A DNA stretch of 64,000 nt from Streptomyces marispadix (GCF_022524345.1 NZ_JAKWJU010000002.1:6500001-6564000); one strand, 5' to 3'. Shown: positions 35,928-45,232, counted from the stretch's first letter. Numbers and translations are program-made. The notes: generated from the sequence alone by a model not told the origin.

Positions 35928-36773
35928 TCAGCGGCCTCCCGCGGGCCCCTTGCGCACCTCGTATCCCAGCTCTCCCCGACGCACCACGAAATTCGCGAAT
36001 GAATACGAGGAGTCCTCCGCGAAATGCGTCATCTCGGCGTGCGTCCAGGTGTCCCAGAATTCGGCGAGTACGGGCCCGTCCCGCAGCCGCCCGCGGTGCC
36101 AGGAGTCCTCGGCGGCCATGTCCATCCACAGCAGACAGGCCAGATGCGGACGCAGCGCCCGCCTGCCCGCCCCGACCCCCTCCACGAGTACGACGGGCGC
36201 GGGCGGCAGCGACGCCGCCGACTCCGGTTCCGGGGGGAAGCGGGCACGGTGCCAGTCGTAGGGCGTGTAGCGGGCGGTGCGCCCCTGCGAGAGGGGGCGC
36301 AGGACCTGCTCGGTGAGCCGGGGAACCCAGCCGAAGAAGGTCTCGTGGCTGGCGAGATCGTCAAGGTGCAGTACGGGGGCGCCGCCGAGGGTGCCGGAGA
36401 GCCGTGCGGCGAACGTGGTCTTGCCCGAGCCCGCGTGGCCGTCGACGGCGATCAGCCGCACGGGGCCGCACGACGGGGGCAGGGCGCGCAGTGTCGCGGC
36501 GAGACCGTCCAGGGCGCCGGGACCGGCGAGCCCGTCGGATGCTCCGCCTTCGCCGGCAGGGGACGGCGACGCGTGCGGGACTGACGAGGGGTCGGGGACC
36601 ACGGGGCTGCGGGAGGTTCCGGAGGCCCGGGAAGCGCGACTCGGGGAACCTCCGGCCCCGCACCCGCCCGCGCCGGAACTCCCTTGCCCAGAACCGGAAT
36701 CGCTCGAACTCCCCACGGCCGTGGAAGGACGTGGGGAACCGGAGGGACCGGTCGAGCGGCGGGGCCTGGACAC
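35928..36773 (-). CDS. Uridine kinase-like P-loop protein
   Basis: A protein of up to 281 residues whose C-terminal 185 form a nucleoside-kinase-type P-loop domain: strand plus Walker A VRLIAVDGHAGSGKTTFA, then APVLHLDDLASHETFFGW, the tyrosine-rich RYTPYDWHRARF region and VVLVEGVGAGRRALRP (Walker B-like). Uridine kinases and related phosphotransferases look like this. The lid region LWMDMAAEDSWHRGRLRDG is present. The first 85 residues are Ser/Gly/Pro-rich with no structure visible, so translation may really begin at an internal GTG before the VPDPSS sequence. It diverges from the peptidase gene. The substrate is inferred from family only. Confidence 0.75.
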   Translation of the reverse strand: MSRPRRSTGPSGSPRPSTAVGSSSDSGSGQGSSGAGGCGAGGSPSRASRASGTSRSPVVPDPSSVPHASPSPAGEGGASDGLAGPGALDGLAATLRALPPSCGPVRLIAVDGHAGSGKTTFAARLSGTLGGAPVLHLDDLASHETFFGWVPRLTEQVLRPLSQGRTARYTPYDWHRARFPPEPESAASLPPAPVVLVEGVGAGRRALRPHLACLLWMDMAAEDSWHRGRLRDGPVLAEFWDTWTHAEMTHFAEDSSYSFANFVVRRGELGYEVRKGPAGGR

Positions 36774-36833
36774 CGGACCAGCCTACGGTTCCCCCGCCCG
36801 GCGCCCGCCCCCCTGCGATGTCAGTGGTCCACG

Positions 36834-36843
36834 CCAATATTGG
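36834..36843 (+). promoter_or_regulatory. Palindrome CCAATATTGG in the kinase/peptidase divergent region
   Basis: A perfect 10-base AT-centred palindrome lies 61 bases before the kinase-like start and about 100 bases before the peptidase start, inside a longer CACGCCAATATTGGTGTGTG context. Being AT-rich in such DNA and between divergent genes, it may be an operator. No regulator can be named. Confidence 0.35.
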
Positions 36844-36944
36844 TGTGTGCGTCGAAGCCGGACTCCTGGCCGACCGGGCGCCGTAGCGGGGATAGTGGCA
36901 CCCTGACGCGTACCTGCCGCATGGGAACCGAGGTTGAGGGATCT

Positions 36945-38327
36945 ATGGGATCTATGGCCATGAACGACAGACCCGCCACGCGCCGTACCGTACTGGCCGC
37001 CGCCGTCGCCACGGCGGCCATGGCGGCAGCCTCGCCCGCGTCCGCCGCGGAGCGCGCCGCCAGGTCCGGTGCGGGAAGCGCGAAGTCGAAGGTCTCGCTG
37101 CACAGCTGGAACTCCCGTCGTGACTGGGCGTCGGGCGAGGCCGAGGGCACACGCGTCACCGGAGGGGCCCGTCCCGCCGTCGTCTTCGGCACTCCGCAGG
37201 GCACCACGCGCTACAAGGACCCGCACACAGGCGAGAGCGCCACCTGGGAGTACGCCACGTGGACCTCGCCGGTGCAGCCCGCGGGCGTCGCCGCGGGCGA
37301 GATCATCACCTCGTGGAACGCACACACCCCCAAGGGCACCTGGCTGCGCGTCGAACTCCAGGGCCGCTACTCCGACGGCAAGAAATCGCCCTGGTACACG
37401 ATGGGCGTATGGACCGCCGGCGACGGCAAGGACGTGCCGCGGCGCACCTCCGTCGACGACCAGAGCGACGGCAAGTCCAGCGTGTGGACCGACACCCTCG
37501 CCATCGACAAGCTCGACAGCGGCCTGCGGCTGACCGCGTACCAGGTGCGTCTGACACTCCACCGGGCGCTGGCGAGCGGCGCCGAGCCCGCCGTGTGGCG
37601 GCTGAGCGCGATGGCCTCGGACGTTCCCGACCGCTTCGAGGTCCCGGCGTCGAAGCCCGGTCCGGGCCGCGGCGTCGAGCTGAAGGTGCCGCGCTACTCC
37701 CAGGAAGTCCACAAGGGGCAGTACCCCGAGTACGACGGCGGAGGAGAGGCGTGGTGCAGCCCCACCTCGTCGCAGATGATCCTGGAGTACTGGGGCCGTA
37801 AGCCGACGAAGGAGGACCTGGAGTGGGTCGACCCCGACTTCGCCGACCCGCAGGTCTGCCACGCCGCCCGCTACACCTTCGACTACCAGTACGAGGGGTG
37901 CGGCAACTGGCCGTTCAACGCCGCCTATGCGGCCACCTACCGCGACATGGAGTCGGTCGTCACCCGGCTCGGCAGCCTGACCGACGTGGAGCGGCTGGTG
38001 GCGGCGGGCATCCCCGTCATCACCTCGCAGTCGTTCATCGAGTCCGAGCTGGACGGCGCGGGTTACGGCACGGCCGGGCATCTGATGACCGTCATCGGCT
38101 TCACCGAGGACGGTGACGTCATCGCCAACGACCCCGCCTCGAAGGACAACGACGCGGTACGCCACGTCTACAAGCGCCGCCAGTGGGAGAACATCTGGCT
38201 GCGCACCAAGCGCAAGGACGAGGACGGCAAGGTCAAGTCCGGTACGGGCGGCGTGTGTTACCTGTACTTCCCGAGGGACGTCTCGGACGCACAGCGCCGG
38301 GTGCTGCGCACCCTGGGCGTCGACTGA
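36945..38327 (+). CDS. Secreted C39-like (papain-fold) peptidase
   Basis: The roughly 460-residue protein has a Tat-type signal: twin Arg in PATRRTVLAAA, an Ala-rich core and an ASPASAAE cleavage site. The N-terminal half of the mature protein (to about 225) is a beta-rich domain of unknown role. The C-terminal half is a Peptidase_C39_2 domain with catalytic Cys in GGEAWCSPTSSQMIL, His in GTAGHLMTVIGF and an Asn/Asp in VIANDPAS. It is probably a cysteine peptidase or cell-wall amidase acting outside the cell. Four in-frame ATGs (36921, 36945, 36954, 36960) are near; GAGGG before 36945 favours it, but not strongly. A perfect terminator follows. Confidence 0.85.
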   Translation: MGSMAMNDRPATRRTVLAAAVATAAMAAASPASAAERAARSGAGSAKSKVSLHSWNSRRDWASGEAEGTRVTGGARPAVVFGTPQGTTRYKDPHTGESATWEYATWTSPVQPAGVAAGEIITSWNAHTPKGTWLRVELQGRYSDGKKSPWYTMGVWTAGDGKDVPRRTSVDDQSDGKSSVWTDTLAIDKLDSGLRLTAYQVRLTLHRALASGAEPAVWRLSAMASDVPDRFEVPASKPGPGRGVELKVPRYSQEVHKGQYPEYDGGGEAWCSPTSSQMILEYWGRKPTKEDLEWVDPDFADPQVCHAARYTFDYQYEGCGNWPFNAAYAATYRDMESVVTRLGSLTDVERLVAAGIPVITSQSFIESELDGAGYGTAGHLMTVIGFTEDGDVIANDPASKDNDAVRHVYKRRQWENIWLRTKRKDEDGKVKSGTGGVCYLYFPRDVSDAQRRVLRTLGVD

Positions 38328-38379
38328 GCGGATGCCCTGCCGCCTTCGGCGGCGGCGGGCAGGTGCGGTCACGGCGGTT

Positions 38380-38412
38380 GTGCCCCGTCCATGGACTTCG
38401 TGGACGGGGCAC
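38380..38412 (+). terminator. Terminator hairpin after the C39-like peptidase
   Basis: GTGCCCCGTCCA (38380-38391) and TGGACGGGGCAC (38401-38412) form a perfect 12-bp stem with a nine-base loop, 53 bases after the peptidase stop. It isolates the peptidase transcript from the biosynthetic cluster that begins at 38619. Confidence 0.8.
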
Positions 38413-38618
38413 GGCCCGGCCGGGGGTGAGCGCACTGCCGTACCCGGATCGCATTCCCTATTCCACGCGCCCGGTCTTGCCCGGCCTTCGGTGTGGGCAG
38501 TTCTGTGAACCCCTTTTCGTGAGCGCAATACTTGCGGGGCGGTCGGCGCTGGGGGAGTATGCGTCGCCGGAAGGCGGGGGAACGGCTCGCGGCCTGAGAA
38601 ACCGGGGAAAGGGACCTG

Positions 38619-38825
38619 ATGACCAATCCATTCGACGACGAGAACGGCTTGTTCTATGTGCTCGTCAACGACGAACGGCAGAATTCCCTGTGGCCTTCGT
38701 TCGCCGATGTGCCCGAGGGCTGGACGATCGCCTTCGGTGAGGACAGCCGCCAGGCCTGCCTGGATTACGTCGAGGAGAACTGGACGGACATGCGGCCCGC
38801 GCACCTGGTGAACGAGGGCCGCTGA
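38619..38825 (+). CDS. mbtH: MbtH-like protein
   Basis: A 68-residue protein with the full MbtH pattern: [33 protein letters not shown] and the C-terminal [14 protein letters not shown] with its conserved tryptophans. MbtH-like proteins bind NRPS adenylation domains and are needed for their folding or activity; here the clients would be the A domains at 43147, 53770 and 61580. AAAGGGA precedes the ATG. It is the first gene of the cluster and is separated from the next by 543 bases, so it may have its own promoter in 38413-38618, where I found no confident -35/-10 pair. Confidence 0.97.
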   Translation: MTNPFDDENGLFYVLVNDERQNSLWPSFADVPEGWTIAFGEDSRQACLDYVEENWTDMRPAHLVNEGR

Positions 38826-39368
38826 ACGAGCCGCACCTGACGGGGCCGCCGGGCGAAGCGCCCGAGCGGCCGGGGGCGTGCCCGACGTCCGTACGGCGGG
38901 TTCATCCGGCTGGTATCGCCGTCACTGCCTGGGCGTTTCCCGCATCGGGCGGGGGAGCGGCCCAGGCATTTCCGTGTCCGCCCATGCGCCTGCCGGTCTG
39001 CCGGGCCGTCGGACCGCCGCGTCACCGCCCGCCCCTCGCGCCGCCGTGAGTGGTCTCCACCAAAGAAGGCGGCGCGACCGGTCGCCACGGACCGCCCGTC
39101 CGCCGTCTCCAAGCCCGGAACATTGGATTCCGCCAGGCTTGCCCGTCCTTAATCCGGGCAGAGCGTCCATACTCGGGCCACTCCGCTGAAAAATCGCCCA
39201 GAGACACCCACTCCAGCGTCATCGCCGATACGGGGTAAATCGACGAACCGTTGAATGGGCCACCTTTCACGACCCCTTCACGAAGAGCCTGCTTTTCGAA
39301 TTCATCTCTTCTCCCGGTGAAGGTCGGCGCTGTAGCATCCCGAGCGACCAGAAAAACGGGGAGGACGC
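38826..39368. other. Intergenic region with a lower-GC right half
   Basis: No gene is confidently supported. The right half (about 39040-39368) is visibly less GC-rich than the surrounding genes. An open minus-strand frame here (from GTG 39264 to a stop near 39022) would encode about 80 residues with protein-like composition, including EWVSLGDFSAEWPEYGR, but has mixed third codon positions and only a marginal GAAGGGG upstream. It could be a gene remnant or a small antisense gene. A TAGCAT near 39334 may be a -10 element for the biosynthetic operon that starts at 39369. Confidence 0.35.
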
Positions 39369-40484
39369 GTGACGTCTCAAGCCGGGGGAAGCGGCGTATT
39401 TCCGGTGGCAGTTCGGAGTGCCGCCTGGCATGTTCCCGAGTCCTCGCTGGACGTGCCCGAACTGCCCGAGCTGGCGTCTCTCGGTGAGAGCGAGCGGCGC
39501 ACCTGTCTCGCGCTGGGCATCGAGTCCGTAAGGGCCGACGACTCCCTGAACCCGGCGGCACTCGGCGAACTCGCGGCACGTGAGGCGCTAGAGCGCGCCG
39601 GGCTCCCCGCACGCGACCTGGGCGGGCTGATCGTCGTGGAGCCGCGCGCCCCGGAGACACTGCTCAGCTCGGAGGCGACCCGCTTGCAGCATCTGCTGGG
39701 CGCCGAGCGGGCGGTCACGTTCTCGGTGGGCGGCCTGGGCTGCGTCTCGATCACTCCCGCGTTGCTCGCGGCACGCGGACTGCTGTGCGCCGACCGGGAC
39801 TTGGGCGACGTGCTCGTCGTACACGGAAGCAAACCGGCCGGCCCGGGACGCTACCGCCACCCCGTGACGGTGAACGGCGACGGCGGCCAGGCACTGCTGC
39901 TGTCCGCCTGCGCACCCGGGCGGCACGGCGGTCCGGATGCCGCGGTTCCCAGGGACGCGGGCGCCGGGAGCATGGGCACCTCTTCCGCGCCCGTCCCCGT
40001 GAGGCTGCTGGACATCGTCCAGGAGACCAACGGCGAGCACTGGGACCTCTTCCACGTCGAGTACCGGGACCGCCCCACCGGCGAGTGGCGGGAGGCGTGC
40101 CGCGACACCACCACCTACTCCTTCCGGCTGGCGATGGAGAGCCGCAGCAGGCTGTCGGGCCTGCTGGAGGGGCTGCTGGAGCGCAACGGCCTCAAGCCGG
40201 GAGACGTACGCGGCTACGTCAGCCAGAACCTGTCGGCGGCGGGCTTCACCTTCACCGAGGAGTCCCTGGGCATCCGGCTCATGGAGGTCTGCCGCGACAA
40301 CCTGCGGCGCCTGGGACACCTGGGCCCCAACGACGTGTTCCTCAACCTCTACACGGCCATCGAACGAGGCGAGCTGTCCGAGGGGGACCACGCCGTGCTG
40401 ATCAACGTGAGCCCGGTGGCGGCCTGGAGCGTGCTGCTCGTCGGCATCGGGACCCACGCCGAGACGGGAGCGCACGCACAGTGA
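39369..40484 (+). CDS. Divergent KAS III (FabH)-like protein
   Basis: The 371-residue thiolase-fold protein has the two-half layout of ketoacyl synthase III and keeps the nucleophile Cys in VGGLGCVSITPALLAA (near residue 124). The other catalytic residues appear lost: the His of the usual HQAN is Ser in GYVSQNLSAAG, and the Asn loop (GNTSAAS in FabH) is missing, the region reading VFLNLYTAIERGELSEGD. It is therefore unlikely to do decarboxylative condensation and may act as an acyltransferase or another thioester enzyme. FabH-like proteins next to FkbH and an ACP occur in tetronate pathways, where they work on glyceryl-ACP. The GTG start follows GGGGAGGA; the stop overlaps the ACP gene, so it is coupled to it. 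Confidence 0.8.
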   Translation: MTSQAGGSGVFPVAVRSAAWHVPESSLDVPELPELASLGESERRTCLALGIESVRADDSLNPAALGELAAREALERAGLPARDLGGLIVVEPRAPETLLSSEATRLQHLLGAERAVTFSVGGLGCVSITPALLAARGLLCADRDLGDVLVVHGSKPAGPGRYRHPVTVNGDGGQALLLSACAPGRHGGPDAAVPRDAGAGSMGTSSAPVPVRLLDIVQETNGEHWDLFHVEYRDRPTGEWREACRDTTTYSFRLAMESRSRLSGLLEGLLERNGLKPGDVRGYVSQNLSAAGFTFTEESLGIRLMEVCRDNLRRLGHLGPNDVFLNLYTAIERGELSEGDHAVLINVSPVAAWSVLLVGIGTHAETGAHAQ

Positions 40485-40738
40485 ACGACATCACCCGGGA
40501 GATCACCGACTTCCTCTCCGCCGCGCTGCGGCAGCAAGTCGGGCCGGACGACGACTACTTCGCGCTCGGCCTCGTCGACTCGCTGTTCGCGCTGGAACTG
40601 GTGACCTTCGTGGAGAGCCGCTTCTCCCTGACCGTCGAGGTCGAGGACCTCGACCTGGAGAGCTTCCGCACGGCCGATCGCATCACCCGCTTCGTGCTGA
40701 GCAAGACCGGGGCGCCCGAATACACCGAGACCCCGTGA
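40481..40738 (+). CDS. Discrete acyl carrier protein
   Basis: An 85-residue acidic carrier protein with four-helix pattern and phosphopantetheine serine in YFALGLVDSLFALELV. It overlaps the KAS III-like stop by four bases and itself overlaps the dehydrogenase start (GTGA). With FkbH, an acyl-CoA dehydrogenase and a 3-hydroxyacyl-CoA dehydrogenase nearby, it is the expected carrier (FkbJ-type) on which a glyceryl unit is loaded and oxidised to a hydroxymalonyl extender. Confidence 0.92.
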   Translation: MNDITREITDFLSAALRQQVGPDDDYFALGLVDSLFALELVTFVESRFSLTVEVEDLDLESFRTADRITRFVLSKTGAPEYTETP

Positions 40739-42012
40739 ACCCCACGACATCAGCGACCCGGCCGAACGCAGGCTCCGGCAAGGTGAGTCCGCCCGGCTCG
40801 CCGCTCGTCGCCGAAGCCGCGCGGTTCGCGGCGGAGATGCGGGACCGCGCCGCCGGCTGGGACCGCGAGGGCCGACTGCCGCAGGCCGTACGCAAGGAGG
40901 TCGCCGCCGCGGGCCTGCTCGCCGCGGACCTTCCCGAGGAGTACGGCGGGTCGGGACTCACGCCCGCCGAACTCGGGGAGATCTGCGCGCACTTGGGCAG
41001 CGTGTGCAGCGCGCTGCGCGGCCTGGTGACGGTGCAGGGCATGGTCGCCGCGGCCTTGCGCCGCTGGGGTACGAAGCAGCAGCGCGCACGGTGGCTGCCC
41101 CGGCTCGCGTCAGGTGAGCTGACCGCGGGCCTCGCCGCCACGGAGGAGGCCGCGGGCAGCGCACTGGCCGGTGTCGCCACAAGCATCGAGGACGTAGCCG
41201 ACGGCGAGCATGTGACCGTCAGCGGACACAAGAAGTGGATCACTTTCGGGCAGGTCGCGGATCTGCTGCTGGTGCTCGCACAGCACGGCGGCAGACCTGC
41301 CGCCGTCCTCGTGGAGACCGACCGGGACGGCGTCAGCCGGGAACCGGTGGACGGCCAGCTGGGCATGCGCGCCGCCCGTATCGCACACGTCCGGCTCGAA
41401 GAGGTCCGCGTGCCGCGAGGCAATCTCGTCGCCCCCGCCGGGCTGGGCCTCTCCCATGTCGCCGCCGCGGCACTCGACCACGGGCGGTTCACCGTGGCGT
41501 GGGGGTGCGTCGGCATGGCCGAGGCGTGCGTCGAGGACGCCGCCGCACACGCCGCGGGCCGCAGGCAGCAGGGCGTCGCACTCGCCGACCACCAGTCGGT
41601 GCGGGCACTGCTGGCGCGGGCCGCGGTCGAGACCGCCGGAGCACGTGAACTCGCCCTGCGCGCGGCCGAGTTCCGCGCCTCGGGAGCGACGGGCGCGGTG
41701 ACGGAGACGATCGTCGCCAAGTACGCCGCCGCTGCCGCAGCCGCGTCCGCGAGCAGCAGCGCCGTGCAGATCCTCGGTTCGGCCGGCTGCGAGCCCGGCA
41801 GCCGTGCCGGACGGCACTTCAGGGACGCCAAGATCATGGAGATCATCGAAGGAGCGCAGCAGGTGGCCGAACTCCACATCGCGGAGCAGTTGCTGCGCCG
41901 CCACGCCGGTCGAGCCGTGCCCGGAGGCCAGGCCGCCGCTCAGGCCGCTCCTCGGGGCACGGCGCAGACCTCGGAGCGGACTTCGGGACAGGCGCCGGAG
42001 GTGCGGTCATGA
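40735..42012 (+). CDS. Acyl-CoA dehydrogenase (FkbI-like)
   Basis: The 425-residue flavoprotein has the three-domain acyl-CoA dehydrogenase fold: a helical N-domain with DLPEEYGGSGLTPAELGEI, a middle domain with AATEEAAGSALAG and KKWITFGQVAD, and a C-terminal helical domain with MEIIEGAQQVAELHIA, where the Glu of IEGAQQ is the usual catalytic base. In methoxymalonyl and hydroxymalonyl pathways this type (FkbI, ZmaE) oxidises the ACP-bound intermediate. Start and stop both overlap neighbours, so it belongs to one coupled operon. The last about 35 residues are a low-complexity tail. Confidence 0.92.
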   Translation: MNPTTSATRPNAGSGKVSPPGSPLVAEAARFAAEMRDRAAGWDREGRLPQAVRKEVAAAGLLAADLPEEYGGSGLTPAELGEICAHLGSVCSALRGLVTVQGMVAAALRRWGTKQQRARWLPRLASGELTAGLAATEEAAGSALAGVATSIEDVADGEHVTVSGHKKWITFGQVADLLLVLAQHGGRPAAVLVETDRDGVSREPVDGQLGMRAARIAHVRLEEVRVPRGNLVAPAGLGLSHVAAAALDHGRFTVAWGCVGMAEACVEDAAAHAAGRRQQGVALADHQSVRALLARAAVETAGARELALRAAEFRASGATGAVTETIVAKYAAAAAAASASSSAVQILGSAGCEPGSRAGRHFRDAKIMEIIEGAQQVAELHIAEQLLRRHAGRAVPGGQAAAQAAPRGTAQTSERTSGQAPEVRS

Positions 42013-43136
42013 CCGCCGCCGGGGAAGCGCACGGGCCCGTCGTCAAGTGCCTCGTCTGGGACCTGGACGACACCCTGTGGGACGGGGTGGTCCTGGAGGG
42101 CGACGAGCCCGAACCGTTCCCCGGAGCGCTGAAGACCCTGCGCGTGCTCGACGAGCGGGGCATCGTGCACGCGGCCGCGAGCCGCGGCGAGTACGCCCTC
42201 ACCGAGCGCCATCTCGACCGGCACGGACTGGAGGAGTGGTTCTGCGACGTGCAGGTCGGCTGGGGCGTCAAGTCCGACGCGGTGCGCCGCATCGCCGAGA
42301 CGCTCAACATAGGTCTCGACACCGTGGCCTTCGTCGACAACGACCCCGTGGAGCGCGCGGAGGTCTCCTCCGCGCTGCCGACGGTGCGCTGCTATCCGGC
42401 CGAACAGGCGGGCGCGCTGCCCGATCTCGCCGAATTCCAGCCGGGGTTCACCACCGGCGAGGCGGGAAGGCGACGGCAGCTCTACCGTACGGAGCGGCGA
42501 CGCAGGGCGGCCGAGGAGGAGTTCGACAGGGACGGCAAGGACCGGCGGGCCTTCCTCGCCTCCCTGGAGCTGGAGATGACCGTAAGGGACGCCACCGAGG
42601 ACGATCTGGCGCGGGCCAGTGAACTGACCGTACGGACACACCAGTTGAACACCTCCGGCGTGACCTACGACGCGGACGAGCTGCGGCGGCTCACGGCTTC
42701 GCCCGGCCACCGGGTGCGGGTCGCCGAACTGCGCGACCGCTTCGGCGACTACGGGATCATCGGCCTCGCCGTCACCGAACTCACCGCCGCCGACGCCGTG
42801 CTGCGGCTGATGCTGATGTCGTGCCGGGTCGCCTCCCGGGGCGTGGGCACGGTGCTCCTGGACCATCTGGTCCGCGAGGCGGTCGACGGCGGACGCCGCC
42901 CCGTCGCTCACTTCGTACCCACCGAGGCCAACCGCAACATGCTGGTGACGCTGCGCTTCGCGGGCTTCGCGCCGGTCGAGGACGGCACGGGCCCACAGGG
43001 CACAGACGGCGATGCCGGTGGTGGCCGGCCGGGCGGTGCGGGCGGCCCCGCCGCACCCGTCGTCCTCGCCTTCGATCCGCAGCGGCTGGGCCCGCGGCGG
43101 CACGGCCACGTCCGAGTCGTCAGCGGTACGGACTGA
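42009..43136 (+). CDS. fkbH: FkbH-like HAD-type glyceryl transferase/phosphatase
   Basis: A 375-residue protein with an HAD domain, CLVWDLDDTLWDGVVLEGD, whose DxDxT motif is intact, and FVDNDPVERAEV typical of FkbH, followed by a GNAT-like C-terminal half (about residues 190-330, with LMLMSCRVASRGVGTVLLD). Family members dephosphorylate 1,3-bisphosphoglycerate and load the glyceryl group on an ACP, the first step to methoxymalonyl, hydroxymalonyl, tetronate or lactyl units. The expected ACP is two genes upstream. Its ATG overlaps the dehydrogenase stop (ATGA). The 45 C-terminal residues are Gly-rich and variable. Confidence 0.94.
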   Translation: MTAAGEAHGPVVKCLVWDLDDTLWDGVVLEGDEPEPFPGALKTLRVLDERGIVHAAASRGEYALTERHLDRHGLEEWFCDVQVGWGVKSDAVRRIAETLNIGLDTVAFVDNDPVERAEVSSALPTVRCYPAEQAGALPDLAEFQPGFTTGEAGRRRQLYRTERRRRAAEEEFDRDGKDRRAFLASLELEMTVRDATEDDLARASELTVRTHQLNTSGVTYDADELRRLTASPGHRVRVAELRDRFGDYGIIGLAVTELTAADAVLRLMLMSCRVASRGVGTVLLDHLVREAVDGGRRPVAHFVPTEANRNMLVTLRFAGFAPVEDGTGPQGTDGDAGGGRPGGAGGPAAPVVLAFDPQRLGPRRHGHVRVVSGTD

Positions 43137-43146
43137 GGGGGCCACG

Positions 43147-45168
43147 GTGAAGTACGACTCCACGGACAGGCCCGGCACAGACCCGCAGCCCGGCGAAGGC
43201 ACCCGGGGCGACGCGGCCCCGGGAGAGCAGGCGGACTCCGCCACGTCCGCCTCCCTGCTGACGAGGTTCCGCCGGCAGGCCGCCCGCACGCCCGCCACGA
43301 CGGCACTGATCGTCGGAGGAGCGGAAGTCACCTACCGTGAACTCGACCTGGCCTCCGCGGCGTTGGCCGACCGGCTCCGCCGCAGGGGAGCGGGCCCCGG
43401 ACGCGTCGTATGCATCCGGCTGGAACAGAACGCCCTCGCCGTCACCGCCATGCTCGCCGCCCTGCGCACCGGCGCGGCCTGGGCCGTGGTGGAACCGGAC
43501 CAGCCCAACGGGCGGCTGCGGGCGCTGCTCGCCGACACCGACTGCGCGGTGGTCGTCGTCTCCGGCCCCGATCCGGCGCTGGCGGAGCTGCCGGAGGGCA
43601 CCACGGCCTATGACGTCGCGGGCCTCGGCATACGCGAACTCGCCGCCGAGGGCGAGCAGTCGACGAGCACCGGCGCTCGCGGCCCCGGTGACGCCGACGT
43701 CCCCGAGACCGCGCCCGCGTACATCGTCTGCACGTCGGGCTCCACCGGCACCCCCAAGGGAGTGCTCGTCAGCCGGGGCCAGCTCGCCACGTCCATCAGC
43801 CCCAGAGAGTGGGTCTACGGCTCGGGGCACTCCACGTTCCTGATGGCGATGCGGCTGTCGTTCGACGGGATGCTGGGCGGGATGTTCTGGTCGTTCGCCA
43901 ACGGCCACACCCTGCTGCTCCCCGACGACAAGCAGCTCCGGCAGGTGCACGAACTGGCCCGGCTGGCGGGCGAGTTCAGCGCCACGCACCTCATCGTCGT
44001 CCCGTCCTACTACCGGGCGCTGCTGACGGAGAGCAGGCTGCTGCCCGGCACCCTGCGGCTCGTCGTCGTGGCCGGGGAGCCCTGCACCCAGGACCTGGTA
44101 CGCCTCCACCACGAGCGGCTGCCGGGGACTCCGCTGGCGAACGAGTACGGCCCGACGGAGACGACGATCTCGTGCACCGTCCAGCCCGGGGTCGACCCGT
44201 CCTGGGAACGCGTGCCCATCGGCAGGCCCTGGCGCGGCGCCGAGGCACGTGTGCTGGACGAGCGCCTGCGGGAGGTGCCCCGGGGGGAGCGCGGCGAGCT
44301 GTACATCGGCGGCGGGTTCGTCGCCCTCGGCTACGCCGGGCAGCCCGCCAAGACCGCGGAACGGTTCGTGGCCGACCCGTACGGGCCTCCCGGTGCGCGC
44401 CTCTACCGCACGGGCGACATCGCCCACGTGGACGCGTCGGGCGCGCTGCACTGCCACGGCAGGACGGACCACCAGGTGAAGATCCGCGGTACGCGTGTCG
44501 AACTGGGCGAGACCGAGGCCGTGTTGGAGACCCACCCACGCGTCGGGCAGGCGGTCGTGCTGTACGACACCTCGGCAGCGGAACCCCGGCTCGTGGCGTT
44601 CCTCACCCCCGTCACGCCCGGCGATCCGGCACCGGCATGGGCCGAACTGCGCGAGCACTGCGGCGAACACCTCGTGGAACAGGCCGTCCCGGTGCTCTTC
44701 CACGCGCTGGAGCGGATGCCGCGCAGCTCCAGCGGCAAGGCGGACCGCAACGCCCTGGCCGCGATGATCGCCCAAGACCCTGCCTCCTTCGAGGCCCAGG
44801 CCCCGGTCCCCTTCGAGGCCAGGAGCCCTGCCTCCTCCGAGCAGGACGGGCGGGACGCGCACGGCGGGCACGCGTCCGGTGCCGTCGCGGCGGACCCCGC
44901 GGGCCATCTGCGGGCCGTCACCGAGATCTGGGCCGCCGTGCTGGGCCACGGCGAGTCCGGCCCGGACGACAACTTCTTCTCGGTGGGCGGGAGTTCGCTT
45001 CGGGTCATCGACCTGCACAAGCGGCTGGAACGGAAATGGCCCGGAGTGCTGCGCGTGGGCGAGCTGTTCGACCTCACCACGATCGCCGCACAGGCCGAGG
45101 CGCTGACCGCCCGGCTGGGTGTGCGGACGCGGCGGGACGAACACGTCCCGTCCGCCTACGAGTTGTGA
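43147..45168 (+). CDS. NRPS adenylation-PCP didomain protein
   Basis: A 673-residue protein with an adenylation domain (about residues 35-545) and one carrier domain (about 580-655). A motifs are clear: VCTSGSTGTPKG (A3), NEYGPTETT (A5), GELYIGGG and YRTGD (A6-A7), and SSSGKADRNAL (A10). The carrier serine is in NFFSVGGSSLRVID. Aligning by eye to GrsA gives a specificity code of about DGGVVAEIS-K, closest to Tyr-type (DGTITAEVAK) codes but not a match, so an aromatic or hydrophobic substrate is only a guess. There is no condensation domain, so it starts a chain or supplies its residue in trans. The GTG start follows GAGGGGG. It lies ten bases after fkbH and before the KS gene. Confidence 0.93.
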   Translation: MKYDSTDRPGTDPQPGEGTRGDAAPGEQADSATSASLLTRFRRQAARTPATTALIVGGAEVTYRELDLASAALADRLRRRGAGPGRVVCIRLEQNALAVTAMLAALRTGAAWAVVEPDQPNGRLRALLADTDCAVVVVSGPDPALAELPEGTTAYDVAGLGIRELAAEGEQSTSTGARGPGDADVPETAPAYIVCTSGSTGTPKGVLVSRGQLATSISPREWVYGSGHSTFLMAMRLSFDGMLGGMFWSFANGHTLLLPDDKQLRQVHELARLAGEFSATHLIVVPSYYRALLTESRLLPGTLRLVVVAGEPCTQDLVRLHHERLPGTPLANEYGPTETTISCTVQPGVDPSWERVPIGRPWRGAEARVLDERLREVPRGERGELYIGGGFVALGYAGQPAKTAERFVADPYGPPGARLYRTGDIAHVDASGALHCHGRTDHQVKIRGTRVELGETEAVLETHPRVGQAVVLYDTSAAEPRLVAFLTPVTPGDPAPAWAELREHCGEHLVEQAVPVLFHALERMPRSSSGKADRNALAAMIAQDPASFEAQAPVPFEARSPASSEQDGRDAHGGHASGAVAADPAGHLRAVTEIWAAVLGHGESGPDDNFFSVGGSSLRVIDLHKRLERKWPGVLRVGELFDLTTIAAQAEALTARLGVRTRRDEHVPSAYEL

Positions 45169-45232
45169 CGCAAGGTGCCCGCCGGCCGGGTCGACGATGC
45201 GGCGGGAGCGGTGGAGTGCTGGTGAGGTTGCC

